Assembly (NCBI GenBank): GCA_900100095.1
Contig: FMTN01000006.1
Coordinates: forward strand, 124,001-188,000
Length of the DNA stretch: 64,000 nt
Reading direction: 5' to 3'
DNA from: Lachnospiraceae bacterium C10
GTDB lineage: Bacteria > Bacillota > Clostridia > Lachnospirales > Lachnospiraceae
Shown: positions 31,745-40,336 of the stretch, piece by piece
Layout: every line of letters begins with the position of its first letter
Position numbering within the stretch: the first letter of the stretch is position 1
Notes under the pieces: generated by a model
Seen by the model: only the letters and a program-made list of their open reading frames with translations
What the model was told of the DNA's origin: nothing
The model's database searches: none
Position numbers and translations under genes: made by a program

Positions 31745-32674
31745 TTATTTTGAAGATAGACTTACATGTTGTATTAAAGTTGTATCTTCACTGATTGGTA
31801 AAAGCAGCGCACCCTTCTGCTGCAACTTTTCAATCAACGTAGGCAACGCCTCAACGGTGGCGTCCTTATCCGTTGCATCGTGCATAAGAACCACCGACGT
31901 TTTATATTTTACCACATCTTTCATCACGTTTTCAACAAGTTCATCTTTCGTATATCCGGAGGTTGTAGCATCTCCACACATTACATTCCAATCGAAATAG
32001 GTAATGTCCTGTTGATTAAGATATTTGATGAATTCTGACATATCCGAGTTGCTTACTTTATTACTGCTTCCGCCGGGGAAACGGTAGTAGGTACTTACAA
32101 CTCCTGTTACATCGTACAGTAAATTTTGAATTTTTTCAAAATCCTTCTTAAACGAAGCAAGTGAGGCATAGACCTCACTGTACTTATGTGTATAGGAATG
32201 CATACCAAGGGTATGACCTTCCTTTACAATCCTTTTATACATCTTTTTGGAATGATGATCGGTTCTACCATTCACAAAAAAAGTAGCTTTCACATTATAA
32301 TCATCTAATGTGTCCAAAATCCTATCCGTATTATTACTAGGTCCATCATCAAATGTAAGATAGACTTTCAGCGTATCATTCGCACCAGCCAGATTGTCTT
32401 CTGCTGAATTCTGCATCAGGAGCTCCTGATCTGTCTGATTCATTTTTGTGTTGACTTTTTCTGAAATCTTACTCCCCGAAGAACTAAGTATAACATTCTT
32501 TAAGCTGTTAACATCCTTTTCAAGTAAAACAACCTTTACGGATAAAAAAATCATTAAAAGTAAGGAAATTACAACCCAAAGAAATAAAGTGAAAACGATC
32601 ATGGACTTCATACGATGAACCCGGCTGATTTTTTCCCGCCTGGCCTGTAAAGCTTCTTTCGCTTTATCGTCCAT
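31745..32674 (-). CDS. membrane-anchored polysaccharide deacetylase (NodB domain)
   Basis: The ATG at 32674 follows AGGAGAG. A longer frame to 32740 would start inside the tsf terminator and is rejected. The 309-residue protein has one transmembrane helix (about 23-43), a coiled linker, and a NodB domain: YLTFDDGPSNNTDRIL (metal Asp pair), LGMHSYTHKYSEVY (HxxxH metal ligands), YYRFPGGSSN and VVLMHDATDK. It probably removes N-acetyl groups from peptidoglycan outside the membrane, giving lysozyme resistance, as PgdA-type enzymes do. The substrate is inferred. It precedes the bactofilin gene by 13 bases. Confidence 0.9.
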   Translation of the reverse strand: MDDKAKEALQARREKISRVHRMKSMIVFTLFLWVVISLLLMIFLSVKVVLLEKDVNSLKNVILSSSGSKISEKVNTKMNQTDQELLMQNSAEDNLAGANDTLKVYLTFDDGPSNNTDRILDTLDDYNVKATFFVNGRTDHHSKKMYKRIVKEGHTLGMHSYTHKYSEVYASLASFKKDFEKIQNLLYDVTGVVSTYYRFPGGSSNKVSNSDMSEFIKYLNQQDITYFDWNVMCGDATTSGYTKDELVENVMKDVVKYKTSVVLMHDATDKDATVEALPTLIEKLQQKGALLLPISEDTTLIQHVSLSSK

Positions 32675-32689
32675 AGTCTCTCCTATCAT

Positions 32690-32729
32690 ATTTGAAAGAA
32701 AGGCACTATAGAGAACTATAGTGCCTTTC
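32690..32729 (-). terminator. Rho-independent terminator after tsf
   Basis: GAAAGGCACTATAG (32698-32711) and CTATAGTGCCTTTC (32716-32729) form a perfect 14-bp stem with a 4-nt loop, followed on the minus strand by a short T-rich stretch. It ends the rpsB-tsf transcript 14 bases past the tsf stop. Confidence 0.85.
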
Positions 32730-32742
32730 CAAAAAAACAAAA

Positions 32743-33672
32743 TTATTTGAGCTGTGCAGCTACTTCCTCAGCGAAGTTCTCACTCTTCTTCTCAAGACCT
32801 TCACCTGTCTCGAAACGGATGAACTCCTTGATTGTAAGAGTTGTGTTGTTCTCCTTAGCAACCTGCTCTAAATACTTAGCAACGCTCTGCTTACCATCGG
32901 TAGCCTTAACGTATGGCTGATCAAGAAGACAAACTTCCTTGAGCTCCTTCTTGATACGTCCCTGGATCATACCAGCCTTAACCTTCTCAGGCTTAGCGGC
33001 TTCCTTAGGATCGTTCTCAATCTGAGCTGCGATGATCTCTTTCTCATGATCGATGAAGTCCTGATCAACATCAGCATCAGAAATGTACTTAGGAGCCAAT
33101 GCAGCGATCTGCATTGCAATGTTCTTCATAGCTTCCTTAACAGCTTCAGCATCGCTGTCTGTCTCAGCATTGATAACAACACCGATTCTTCCGCCACCGT
33201 GGATGTAAGATGTAACGAAACCGTTCTCTGCTGTCATCTTCTGGAAACGACGGATAGAAAGGTTCTCACCGATAACGGCGATCTTATCTGTTAATGCATC
33301 CTTAACAGTCTTAGAAGCATCAGCATTCCACTGATCAGCCATGAATGCATCCATGTCTGTTGCGGAAGTTGTTAAAGCCTGATTAGCTACTGCTGCAACA
33401 TACTCCTTGAAAGTATCATTGTTAGCAACGAAATCTGTCTCAGAGTTAACCTCAACGATAGCTGCTGTCTTATCATCTGCTGCAACTGCAACAAGACCCT
33501 CTGCTGCGATACGACCAGACTTCTTTTCAGCCTTAGCCTGACCATTCTTACGAAGGTACTCTGCAGCCTCATCCATGTTACCGTCAGTCTCGTTAAGAGC
33601 CTTCTTACAATCCATCATACCAGCGCCAGTGAGCTCACGGAGCTCCTTAACCATTGCTGCTGTAATAGCCAT
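32743..33672 (-). CDS. tsf: translation elongation factor Ts
   Basis: The 309-residue nucleotide-exchange factor for EF-Tu starts with the UBA-like domain MAITAAMVKELRELTGAGMM and carries the family core TDFVANNDTFKEYV, YIHGGGRIGVVI and VCLLDQPYVK. It is cotranscribed with rpsB, 47 bases upstream. Confidence 0.99.
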   Translation of the reverse strand: MAITAAMVKELRELTGAGMMDCKKALNETDGNMDEAAEYLRKNGQAKAEKKSGRIAAEGLVAVAADDKTAAIVEVNSETDFVANNDTFKEYVAAVANQALTTSATDMDAFMADQWNADASKTVKDALTDKIAVIGENLSIRRFQKMTAENGFVTSYIHGGGRIGVVINAETDSDAEAVKEAMKNIAMQIAALAPKYISDADVDQDFIDHEKEIIAAQIENDPKEAAKPEKVKAGMIQGRIKKELKEVCLLDQPYVKATDGKQSVAKYLEQVAKENNTTLTIKEFIRFETGEGLEKKSENFAEEVAAQLK

Positions 33673-33719
33673 GTTATTCTCCTTTTATAATCAAGTGTCT
33701 GTATGTTACAAACGAACTA

Positions 33720-34430
33720 TTAGTCCTCAGCCTTAGCTGTGTTCTCTGTTCCCTGCTTAGCCTCAACAACTGCATCAGCCATCTTAGAAACGATAAGCTT
33801 TACAGCACGGATAGCATCATCATTACCAGGAATGATGTAATCAAGCTCATCCGGATCACAGTTTGTATCAGCGATACCAAGAATTGTAAGACCTAAAGAC
33901 TGTGCCTCCTGAATGCAGAGACGCTCCTTCTTAGGATCAACAACGAAGATAGCATCTGGAATACGATCCATCTCCTTGATTCCGCCAAGGTTACGCTGAA
34001 GCTTATCCTGCTCCTTCTTAAGTGCAGCAACTTCCTTCTTAGGAAGAACATCAAATGTTCCGTCCTCTTCCATCTTCTCAATCTTCTTGAGACGAGCAAT
34101 ACGGCTCTGGATGGTACGGAAGTTTGTAAGCATTCCACCTAACCATCTCTCATTTACGAAGTACATTCCACAACGCTCAGCCTCAGCTGCAACTGTCTCC
34201 TGAGCCTGCTTCTTAGTACCAACGAAAAGAACAGTTCCTCCCTGAGATACGATATCGAAGATAGCATTGTAAGCATCATCAACCATACCTACTGTCTTCT
34301 GAAGATCGATGATGTGGATTCCGTTACGCTCTGTGTAGATGTAAGGAGCCATCTTAGGATTCCATCTTCTTGTCTGGTGACCGAAATGTACACCTGCCTC
34401 GAGTAACTGCTTCATTGAAATTACGCTCAT
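33720..34430 (-). CDS. rpsB: 30S ribosomal protein S2
   Basis: The 236-residue protein has the S2 signatures [58 protein letters not shown] and [12 protein letters not shown]. The short acidic tail varies between species. It begins the rpsB-tsf operon and lies just downstream of the fla/che operon, as in Bacillus. Confidence 0.99.
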   Translation of the reverse strand: MSVISMKQLLEAGVHFGHQTRRWNPKMAPYIYTERNGIHIIDLQKTVGMVDDAYNAIFDIVSQGGTVLFVGTKKQAQETVAAEAERCGMYFVNERWLGGMLTNFRTIQSRIARLKKIEKMEEDGTFDVLPKKEVAALKKEQDKLQRNLGGIKEMDRIPDAIFVVDPKKERLCIQEAQSLGLTILGIADTNCDPDELDYIIPGNDDAIRAVKLIVSKMADAVVEAKQGTENTAKAED

Positions 34431-34540
34431 ATTTTACCTCCATTTGGTTTTGATTTTCTTCCACAAAATTCCACCCCGACAGAACCAATACTGGCACCAC
34501 TGAACGGGTCCTTTTGTGTGTTTGATTTTGAGCCTTTGGA

Positions 34541-34569
34541 ATTATAGCATAACAAAACATTTCATGCAA
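34541..34569 (-). promoter_or_regulatory. strong promoter of rpsB-tsf
   Basis: On the minus strand TTGCAT (34564-34569), a 17-bp spacer and TATAAT (34541-34546) form a strong sigma-A promoter. The leader of about 100 bases to the rpsB ATG contains no T-tract terminator but has GC-rich segments (GGACCCGTTCAGTGGTGCC, GTCGGGGTGG) that could fold, perhaps as an S2 autoregulatory site. Confidence 0.8.
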
Positions 34570-34577
34570 GTATGTTC

Positions 34578-35243
34578 TTATCTGCTTCTTGTAATAATTC
34601 TGGCAATCTGCTGATAAGTACTGCCACTTGTAATCGTATATGTTCCCGGATGAATGGATGTATCGAATCCATTCTGTTCCAGATAGGTATTGAATTCAAA
34701 TCCGGAATCAACAAGTCCTGCTTTGTAGAGGTTTGCTCCGACTGTTGCTGAATCTTCACCGCTATGAATCTTAAAAGTAACGGTTCCGTTATCTTCTTTT
34801 TCATAATTAGGAGAAGTATCCTCGGTATTAACCTTGTCTCCTGTCCTTGTTGTTATTGTCGTATTTCCTTTTTTTTCGGTTGTTTCGGTTCCTTTTTTCT
34901 TGTCGTCTTTAGAATCCTTTTTCTTTTCTTTTTCTTTTGTTTCTTTTGTCTCTTTTTTCTCAGAATCCTTTTTAGAACCGGAATTTTTCTTCTGTTCGTC
35001 TGATGTCTGGCTCTTTTTATCCTTATCCGGACTTTGTGCGTCCTTATTTTCTTTTTGAACCTGTGCAAGTGTTTTGGATGTACCTGCATCACCGGACGCA
35101 TCGACCATTCCTAGTGCGGAGGCTCTGCGTCGAATGTCATCATCGCTCATCGGATATCCAAGGAAGGTTAAGGCAATCAGAAAAATCATACTTGTTGCAA
35201 GGATACCGACTCCGAGACCCCGCATGTAATATTTTCGCTTCAT
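34578..35243 (-). CDS. membrane protein with MltG/YceG-type LysM-like domain but no catalytic domain
   Basis: The 221-residue protein has one transmembrane helix (about 10-30), a long Lys/Glu/Asp-rich low-complexity linker (about 60-135), and a C-terminal segment of about 65 residues (VTFKIHSGEDSATVGANLYK, FEFNTYLEQNGFD, HPGTYTITSGSTYQQIARII) that matches the N-terminal LysM-like part of MltG endolytic transglycosylases. The catalytic half of MltG is absent, so it is probably a wall-binding anchor rather than an enzyme. Its ATG overlaps the upstream SwrB-like stop by 4 bases, so it is translationally coupled and is the last gene of the fla/che run. Confidence 0.7.
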   Translation of the reverse strand: MKRKYYMRGLGVGILATSMIFLIALTFLGYPMSDDDIRRRASALGMVDASGDAGTSKTLAQVQKENKDAQSPDKDKKSQTSDEQKKNSGSKKDSEKKETKETKEKEKKKDSKDDKKKGTETTEKKGNTTITTRTGDKVNTEDTSPNYEKEDNGTVTFKIHSGEDSATVGANLYKAGLVDSGFEFNTYLEQNGFDTSIHPGTYTITSGSTYQQIARIITRSR

Positions 35244-36133
35244 GATGATTCCTCCCCTTCATCAAACAGTTCTAAGATCAGCTGAATTTCTCCCAGTCCA
35301 CGACCGGTTTTCTTGGCGATCTCAATCTGAGAATAACCCTGATGATGCATCATTAGAATCTGTTCACGCAACGCTTTGGAATCTCCCGCTGCTCTTCCGC
35401 TGTTAATATGCTGCTTTAGGGCTTCCACGGCCTGTTGCTGATTTGGAGCATCTTTTGTAACCTGTTCCTTTTCCATCATGGCATGCAGTTCAGCTTCCAG
35501 CTGCGCCTCTTCCTTTCGAGGAGATGTCATGGCGCCCTCCGTCTGCAAAGCAGATGGCTGCTTCGGAGTAATGGACGGACTGGTGGTTGGTACAGGATTT
35601 ACAACCGGCATAACTTCGATCGGATTTTGTACCGGATCCTGCGGCTGTTTTGGTAATGGTGTGGCAGGAATGGTTGGAGCAGCTGCTACGGCACCGGCAG
35701 CTCCGTTTTCCGGCATGGAAGATAAAATGGCACGAATATGAGACTGTGCATTTCCAATTGCCGTCGTCATCTCGGTTAACTTTTCCTGCTTATCATTCAG
35801 CATTTGATACAGGAACATGATTTCTTCGTGTGTCTTTTTCATGGAATCAAATACGGTATCAGAAAATTCACCGATTGATAAAAGCTTATCATTGACCTCT
35901 TTATCCGTACGAACTTCCAGCTCATTGAGTTTCTCGTCCAGTTTTTCCGACAGAATCTCCTCCAGCTGCTTATTTGCCTCATTTACATTTTCTGCAAGTA
36001 TGGACTGTATTTCTTTTTCACCAAGTCCTTTGATTTCGTCCATATCAGACGAAGACAGCTTCTCCTGCAAGAAGAAGCTGCCTACAAAGAACAAAGCACC
36101 AATTACCAAGAGTCCGATTGCTAATCCACTCAT
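35240..36133 (-). CDS. SwrB/YlxL-like membrane protein (DUF6115 type)
   Basis: The 297-residue protein has an N-terminal transmembrane helix (about 2-22), a coiled coil (about 28-125), a Pro-rich middle and a C-terminal helix-turn-helix-like end (LREQILMMHHQGYSQIEIAK, GRGLGEIQLIL). The layout and position, downstream of sigD and just before rpsB, match SwrB of Bacillus, which promotes flagellar basal-body maturation and sigma-D activity. Sequence similarity outside the C-terminus is low, so the link rests on architecture and synteny. Confidence 0.7.
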   Translation of the reverse strand: MSGLAIGLLVIGALFFVGSFFLQEKLSSSDMDEIKGLGEKEIQSILAENVNEANKQLEEILSEKLDEKLNELEVRTDKEVNDKLLSIGEFSDTVFDSMKKTHEEIMFLYQMLNDKQEKLTEMTTAIGNAQSHIRAILSSMPENGAAGAVAAAPTIPATPLPKQPQDPVQNPIEVMPVVNPVPTTSPSITPKQPSALQTEGAMTSPRKEEAQLEAELHAMMEKEQVTKDAPNQQQAVEALKQHINSGRAAGDSKALREQILMMHHQGYSQIEIAKKTGRGLGEIQLILELFDEGEESS

Positions 36134-36149
36134 TTTTTACCACTCTTTC

Positions 36150-36473
36150 TTAAATTTTAATATCAAAAGAAGGAATATCTCCTTTTCTTAATACCTTTCC
36201 ATCCCCTTCTTGATCAGCCTGTTCTTTTTTATTATGATGCTTTTTTTTACTATCTTGGAAAGAATTTCCCTTTCCGTTTGGATCAAGTTTGGAATCTTTT
36301 GCTGTCTCCTGTTTTGCACTGACCTGATGGGTCTTTTCCTGTGCCTCCTGTTGAAGATGTACGGAAAGATTCTCCTGGTTCACAATCGGCTTGTGATCCT
36401 CCGCCACTTTTTGATCCGTTACCCCTTGTGTATTTTGAATCATTCCATTGAAATCAACAGGTCGTATCGACAT
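36150..36473 (-). CDS. small hydrophilic protein of unknown function in the flagellar operon
   Basis: The 107-residue protein is very polar, rich in Gln, Lys and Asp, with no transmembrane segment. It has short ordered ends (MSIRPVDFNGMIQNTQGV and DIPSFDIKI) around a probably disordered middle. It lies 10 bases after fapA and 16 bases before the SwrB-like gene, clearly within the operon. The MSIRPVDFNGMIQ start resembles an export-type amphipathic N-terminus, but no function is known. Confidence 0.65.
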   Translation of the reverse strand: MSIRPVDFNGMIQNTQGVTDQKVAEDHKPIVNQENLSVHLQQEAQEKTHQVSAKQETAKDSKLDPNGKGNSFQDSKKKHHNKKEQADQEGDGKVLRKGDIPSFDIKI

Positions 36474-36483
36474 ATTTGCCTCC

Positions 36484-38085
36484 TTACAAGTTTGTTGCTA
36501 TAATTTCGCCATTCTTCTTTTCAAACTGACAATAAGAACGTTTTGTTTTGGTTGTAAGAGACAAATCAGAAATTGTAATTGTAACACCCGGGAAAATATC
36601 CCGGCGAATGATTATCTTTGCATGTTTACTATTGAGCAATTCCTGATGCAAACCATTAAATTCTACTCGATATTTCTGAAGTTCTTCCTTCGCCTCTGCC
36701 AGGTCATCCAAAATCTTATGCAGGTATTCTGAATGCTTCGCATCCAGTTCCTGACCGGAGCTGATATGACGATTATAGCGATCAACAATCGGTGTTAATC
36801 GATCGATTTTTTGTGTGTCTGCAACAACCAGACGGTTCAACTGATTATATCGTTCCTTTTTCTCAGGGGCAATTCCCACTTCAATTCTGGTGGCTGCTCC
36901 CATTTCCGAACCAATGATCATGGACTCCACCTTACCACCGGCACGAATAACACCACCGGCAATAAAGCCCTTTCGGTCAACTACCATAATATCATTTGCC
37001 GCATTTACTTCACTGTAAATGATGGATCCTGTCTCAACATATCCGCCGGAAAAAACCTTTGCATTTTCAATAAACGGGATAATGATATTACCCTTCGCCT
37101 GCAATACGCCTCGGTTCATTCCATGAATTCCACGCTTTACAATAATCTGTCCTCCGGCATTGATCAAGGCATCTTCTACAACACCATCGACGATGACGTC
37201 GCCCTTCGCCTCAATGGAAAAACCGCTTCGGACAGAACCTTTTACATGTACATTGCCGCTGTAGACAATATTTCCCACAGAATTGTCCACGTCTGCGACA
37301 ACTTCGAACACATCCGATACAAAGACCTGATTGTTAACCAGTGAAACATGCCCTGTTACCGCAGAATAAAGTTCTGTTCTATCTTCGTTGGTCGTGATAT
37401 TCTGACCATACTGCAATTCGCATCCCTTTACGGATCGTGTTGGAATATCTCTGCCGTAGATATCTTTTCCCGGCGCTCCCACATCTTCCGGAATCAACCG
37501 GGCCAAAAGGTCGCCCTTCTCCACATGACAGATGGTATTTAAGTCCCGATAATCAACAGACCCATCATCATAGTGTTTCGGACGCAATGTCGGGTTTGTA
37601 TTAAAAAAGTATTGAATTCTTGCATCATGACCAATTCTAGGCGGCGTTCCCTCTGCAAAGATATACTCTTTATTGTATTGGCGTTCCTCTACAAATTTCA
37701 GGATTTCATCCTGTGAGATACCGTTTACAATGTTATGCCTGTTGAGTTCCGCAATGATATCCTTTACGTTCATTTGATTGCCATCAACGGTAGGCGGTAA
37801 AAAGCGACAAGTCGCCTTCATACGATCCAGAGAAACTTTTACATACATAGTTTCAGTGAAATCGTACCCGTTGTATGTCCCCAAATCCAAACTACAATCT
37901 TTGGTTGAAGCCAGATATTCGCGAAACTGCTGCTCGTCAAAATTTTTGATGCCATGCGAATTCAAATACTCCAAGGCCTCCGAAAAGTACATAGGCTTTC
38001 CTTCACCTTTTGGCGCATGAAAATGGCAAATAGCTGTTCCATTTTTTACTTCAATTTGGATATAGCCGTTGCTCCTTGCGTCCAT
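36484..38085 (-). CDS. fapA: FapA (DUF342) family protein
   Basis: The start is placed at ATG 38085 behind GGGGGTTAAC; the frame is open to 38115 but those starts overlap sigD and lack a site. The 533-residue protein has an N-terminal domain, a polymerising right-handed beta-helix in the middle (about 260-420; NIVYSGNVHVKGSVRSGFS, GDVIVDGVVEDALINAGGQ) and a C-terminal coiled coil. FapA proteins are cytoplasmic scaffolds reported to affect flagellar assembly and cell-pole organisation. It lies next to sigD in the flagellar operon, usual in Clostridia. Confidence 0.88.
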   Translation of the reverse strand: MDARSNGYIQIEVKNGTAICHFHAPKGEGKPMYFSEALEYLNSHGIKNFDEQQFREYLASTKDCSLDLGTYNGYDFTETMYVKVSLDRMKATCRFLPPTVDGNQMNVKDIIAELNRHNIVNGISQDEILKFVEERQYNKEYIFAEGTPPRIGHDARIQYFFNTNPTLRPKHYDDGSVDYRDLNTICHVEKGDLLARLIPEDVGAPGKDIYGRDIPTRSVKGCELQYGQNITTNEDRTELYSAVTGHVSLVNNQVFVSDVFEVVADVDNSVGNIVYSGNVHVKGSVRSGFSIEAKGDVIVDGVVEDALINAGGQIIVKRGIHGMNRGVLQAKGNIIIPFIENAKVFSGGYVETGSIIYSEVNAANDIMVVDRKGFIAGGVIRAGGKVESMIIGSEMGAATRIEVGIAPEKKERYNQLNRLVVADTQKIDRLTPIVDRYNRHISSGQELDAKHSEYLHKILDDLAEAKEELQKYRVEFNGLHQELLNSKHAKIIIRRDIFPGVTITISDLSLTTKTKRSYCQFEKKNGEIIATNL

Positions 38086-38111
38086 GTTAACCCCCATCTT
38101 TAACATAAAAA

Positions 38112-38879
38112 TCAAGTTGTCATGATTTCCATGTAACTTCCCATTGTTTTACGCATTTTAAGTAGTGCCTTAGTATGTAACTGTGAAACACGTGATTCTG
38201 ACACTTCAAGAATTTTGCTGATCTCCTTTAATGTCATTTCCTCATAATAATACAACAAAATCACTTTTTTTTCTCTATCTGTCAGCAAAGAAAGTGATTC
38301 TTCTAATTTTTCTTTCAGTTCATCTCTGGATACTTTATCCTCAGGCTGTTCAAAATGTACGTTACTTTTTGTCTCCATCTCCGGCTCGTTACCGCCGGCT
38401 TCCATAAATTCGTTTAACGAAACCAATCCTGTTATTTTTAATTGGGATTGCATTTCAACATATTCATCTTCTGTCAGACCAAGTTCTTCCGCTATCTCAG
38501 TATCTGTTGCAGCATGACCGGTGCGTTGTTCGACAGCTTTCTGTGCCTCATCAAGCTTGCGTTGTTTTTGACGGATTGTTCTCGGGATCCAATCCATCTT
38601 ACGTATCTGGTCAAGTATGGCCCCCTTTATTCGAAGAGAGGCATACGTCTCAAATTTCACGTCTTTTGTAAGATCAAACTTATCAATGGCGTCGATCAAT
38701 CCGAACACACCGTACCCAACTAAATCTTCGTATTCAACATTGCTGCCCAAGTACATACTCATCTTGCCTGCTACAACTTTAACAAGAGATGCATATTCCA
38801 CTATGATCTGTTCTCTCAATGCAGGAGAAGGATCTTTACGATACTTCTCCCACAGAGAGTTTCTATCGGTTCCATTCAT
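38112..38879 (-). CDS. sigD: flagellar RNA polymerase sigma factor (sigma-28/SigD)
   Basis: The 255-residue FliA/WhiG-type sigma factor has region 2 (YEDLVGYGVFGLIDAIDKFD, FETYASLRIKGAILDQIRKMDW), region 3 (PRTIRQKQRKLDEAQKA) and region 4 (LTDREKKVILLYYYEEMTLK, LEVSESRVSQLHTKAL). It directs late flagellar and chemotaxis genes. Its place near the end of the fla/che operon matches Bacillus sigD, where distance from the operon promoter sets its level. Confidence 0.97.
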   Translation of the reverse strand: MNGTDRNSLWEKYRKDPSPALREQIIVEYASLVKVVAGKMSMYLGSNVEYEDLVGYGVFGLIDAIDKFDLTKDVKFETYASLRIKGAILDQIRKMDWIPRTIRQKQRKLDEAQKAVEQRTGHAATDTEIAEELGLTEDEYVEMQSQLKITGLVSLNEFMEAGGNEPEMETKSNVHFEQPEDKVSRDELKEKLEESLSLLTDREKKVILLYYYEEMTLKEISKILEVSESRVSQLHTKALLKMRKTMGSYMEIMTT

Positions 38880-38891
38880 AAGGTCACCCCA

Positions 38892-39203
38892 TTATGACTG
38901 TCCATCCTCATCTGATTCTTCGTGGGAATGATCATGATCTATCCCTTCCGTAATCTGTACATCATCCGCATCATGCATCGATGCCTTTTTCTGCTCTTCT
39001 TCTCTTTCAAGCTTAAATCCAATCTCAAGACATATCCTGACGGCTATTCCGATGATACCAAAGACAATTACAGAAACAAGTAATCGTCGAAAGAAAATAG
39101 AAAATTCTACTCCCTGTATAACGGAAATAAGACAAGCGAGTCCAGCACCTGATAATGTGACTAAAATCGGAATTTGCTTTGTACGAATTGAATCTTTCTT
39201 CAT
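38892..39203 (-). CDS. small two-helix membrane protein of the che region
   Basis: The 103-residue protein has two hydrophobic helices (about 11-26 and 35-52) and a highly acidic, His-containing tail (DADDVQITEGIDHDHSHEES). Its start overlaps the cheD stop by 4 bases and it ends 12 bases before sigD, so it is translationally coupled. No family was recognised. The His/Asp tail might bind metal, which is speculation. Confidence 0.65.
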   Translation of the reverse strand: MKKDSIRTKQIPILVTLSGAGLACLISVIQGVEFSIFFRRLLVSVIVFGIIGIAVRICLEIGFKLEREEEQKKASMHDADDVQITEGIDHDHSHEESDEDGQS

Positions 39204-39682
39204 ATTTTGTAGGGCGTCTTTCCAACTGCTTTGATTAGAAAATCACCATTTTCACTGTAAATCTCAACAGTACGTCCAAAATTAAGGCCACAATCCTCTG
39301 CCACAAGAGAAATTCCGAGCTCCTTAAGTTTGGCTCTACTTGCCTCAGCATTACGCTGACCTACATTGATGGTATTGCTACCACCCATGTCAAACATCTT
39401 AGCTCCACCAGCTATTTTGGCTTTTATCCTGGTTTTGGAGGCTCCTGCCTTTATCATATCGTCCAATAATTTCTGTATGCCTGTATCTGCAAACTTCGCA
39501 ATATTGGAGTTATTCCGGATCTGCGTACTGTCCGGAAGCATGATATGCGCTAAACCTGTTACCTTTGTCACCGGATCGAACATGGCGATTCCGATGCAGG
39601 AGCCCAAACCAATTGTGGTCAGATTATCTGGAGCTTTACATACCTTAAGATCTGCCATGCCAACTTTAATCATTTCACCCAA
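39200..39682 (-). CDS. cheD: chemoreceptor glutamine deamidase CheD
   Basis: The 160-residue enzyme deamidates receptor glutamines and partners CheC. The papain-like triad is visible: Cys in GLGSCIGIAMFD, His in GLAHIMLPD, and the Thr in NLTTIGLG. GASKTRIKAKIAGGAKMF is the family core. It follows cheC by 12 bases, the usual order. Confidence 0.95.
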   Translation of the reverse strand: MGEMIKVGMADLKVCKAPDNLTTIGLGSCIGIAMFDPVTKVTGLAHIMLPDSTQIRNNSNIAKFADTGIQKLLDDMIKAGASKTRIKAKIAGGAKMFDMGGSNTINVGQRNAEASRAKLKELGISLVAEDCGLNFGRTVEIYSENGDFLIKAVGKTPYKI

Positions 39683-39694
39683 AGAAATGCCTCC

Positions 39695-40315
39695 TTAAAT
39701 AGGAAGTCCTAAGGCCCGGAGAATCTTTTCGTAAGAATCACCTTCTGGCATCAGGATGTAATAACCATTAATACCTAAGTCATCTCCAATTTCAGTCTTA
39801 ATCATGAGTGCCTTGTCTCCTACCATACCAAACTGAATGGCCGGTACTGAAAGAATGGCTGCAGCCATATCAATGGCTACGTAAGGTACCGTAGGAGTAA
39901 TAGTAAGATTTGTCATGCCGGACAATGCGGTTAAGTAAGCTCCTGCAATAATATTACCGATTTCCTTAATGGCGGATAAATCCATTTCATTAAATTCACC
40001 ATCAAAATCCGCATCGCGCATCATAAGCCTGTTTACTAGGCGATGGGCAGAAGGAAGGTCCATCAGGAACATCATACTTCCTTCAATATCTGCCTCAACA
40101 CCAAGCATGATACCTACAATAACAGAATCTTCCGCTCCTATTGCGGTACCGATCTGCTCAACGTTTAACAATTCAACCTTTGGCACTGACATGTCCATAC
40201 GAAGATTTAACATATTGGCGATGGCTGTCGTCGCATTACCGGCACCAATATTACCAATCTCCCGCAGAACATCCGGAAACATCTGATTAATTTCATCTAA
40301 TGACATTTTACTCAT
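39695..40315 (-). CDS. cheC: CheY-P phosphatase CheC
   Basis: The 206-residue protein has both CheC/CheX/FliY phosphatase motifs (E-x2-N): REIGNIGAGNATTAIANML near the N-terminus and KEIGNIIAGAYLTALS in the middle. It removes phosphate from CheY and its activity rises when bound to CheD. A second E-x2-N protein, FliY, is encoded in the same operon. Confidence 0.95.
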   Translation of the reverse strand: MSKMSLDEINQMFPDVLREIGNIGAGNATTAIANMLNLRMDMSVPKVELLNVEQIGTAIGAEDSVIVGIMLGVEADIEGSMMFLMDLPSAHRLVNRLMMRDADFDGEFNEMDLSAIKEIGNIIAGAYLTALSGMTNLTITPTVPYVAIDMAAAILSVPAIQFGMVGDKALMIKTEIGDDLGINGYYILMPEGDSYEKILRALGLPI

Positions 40316-40336
40316 AAGCCGCTACACCTTATCCCC

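Noticed and set aside
32675-32740. N-terminal extension of the deacetylase gene
   Set aside because: It would start inside the tsf terminator hairpin and has no ribosome site, while ATG 32674 does.
34853-35101. Lys/Arg-rich alternate frame inside the MltG-like gene
   Set aside because: It is a frame shadow of the Lys/Glu-rich linker; the listed frame has the membrane helix and a recognisable C-terminal domain.
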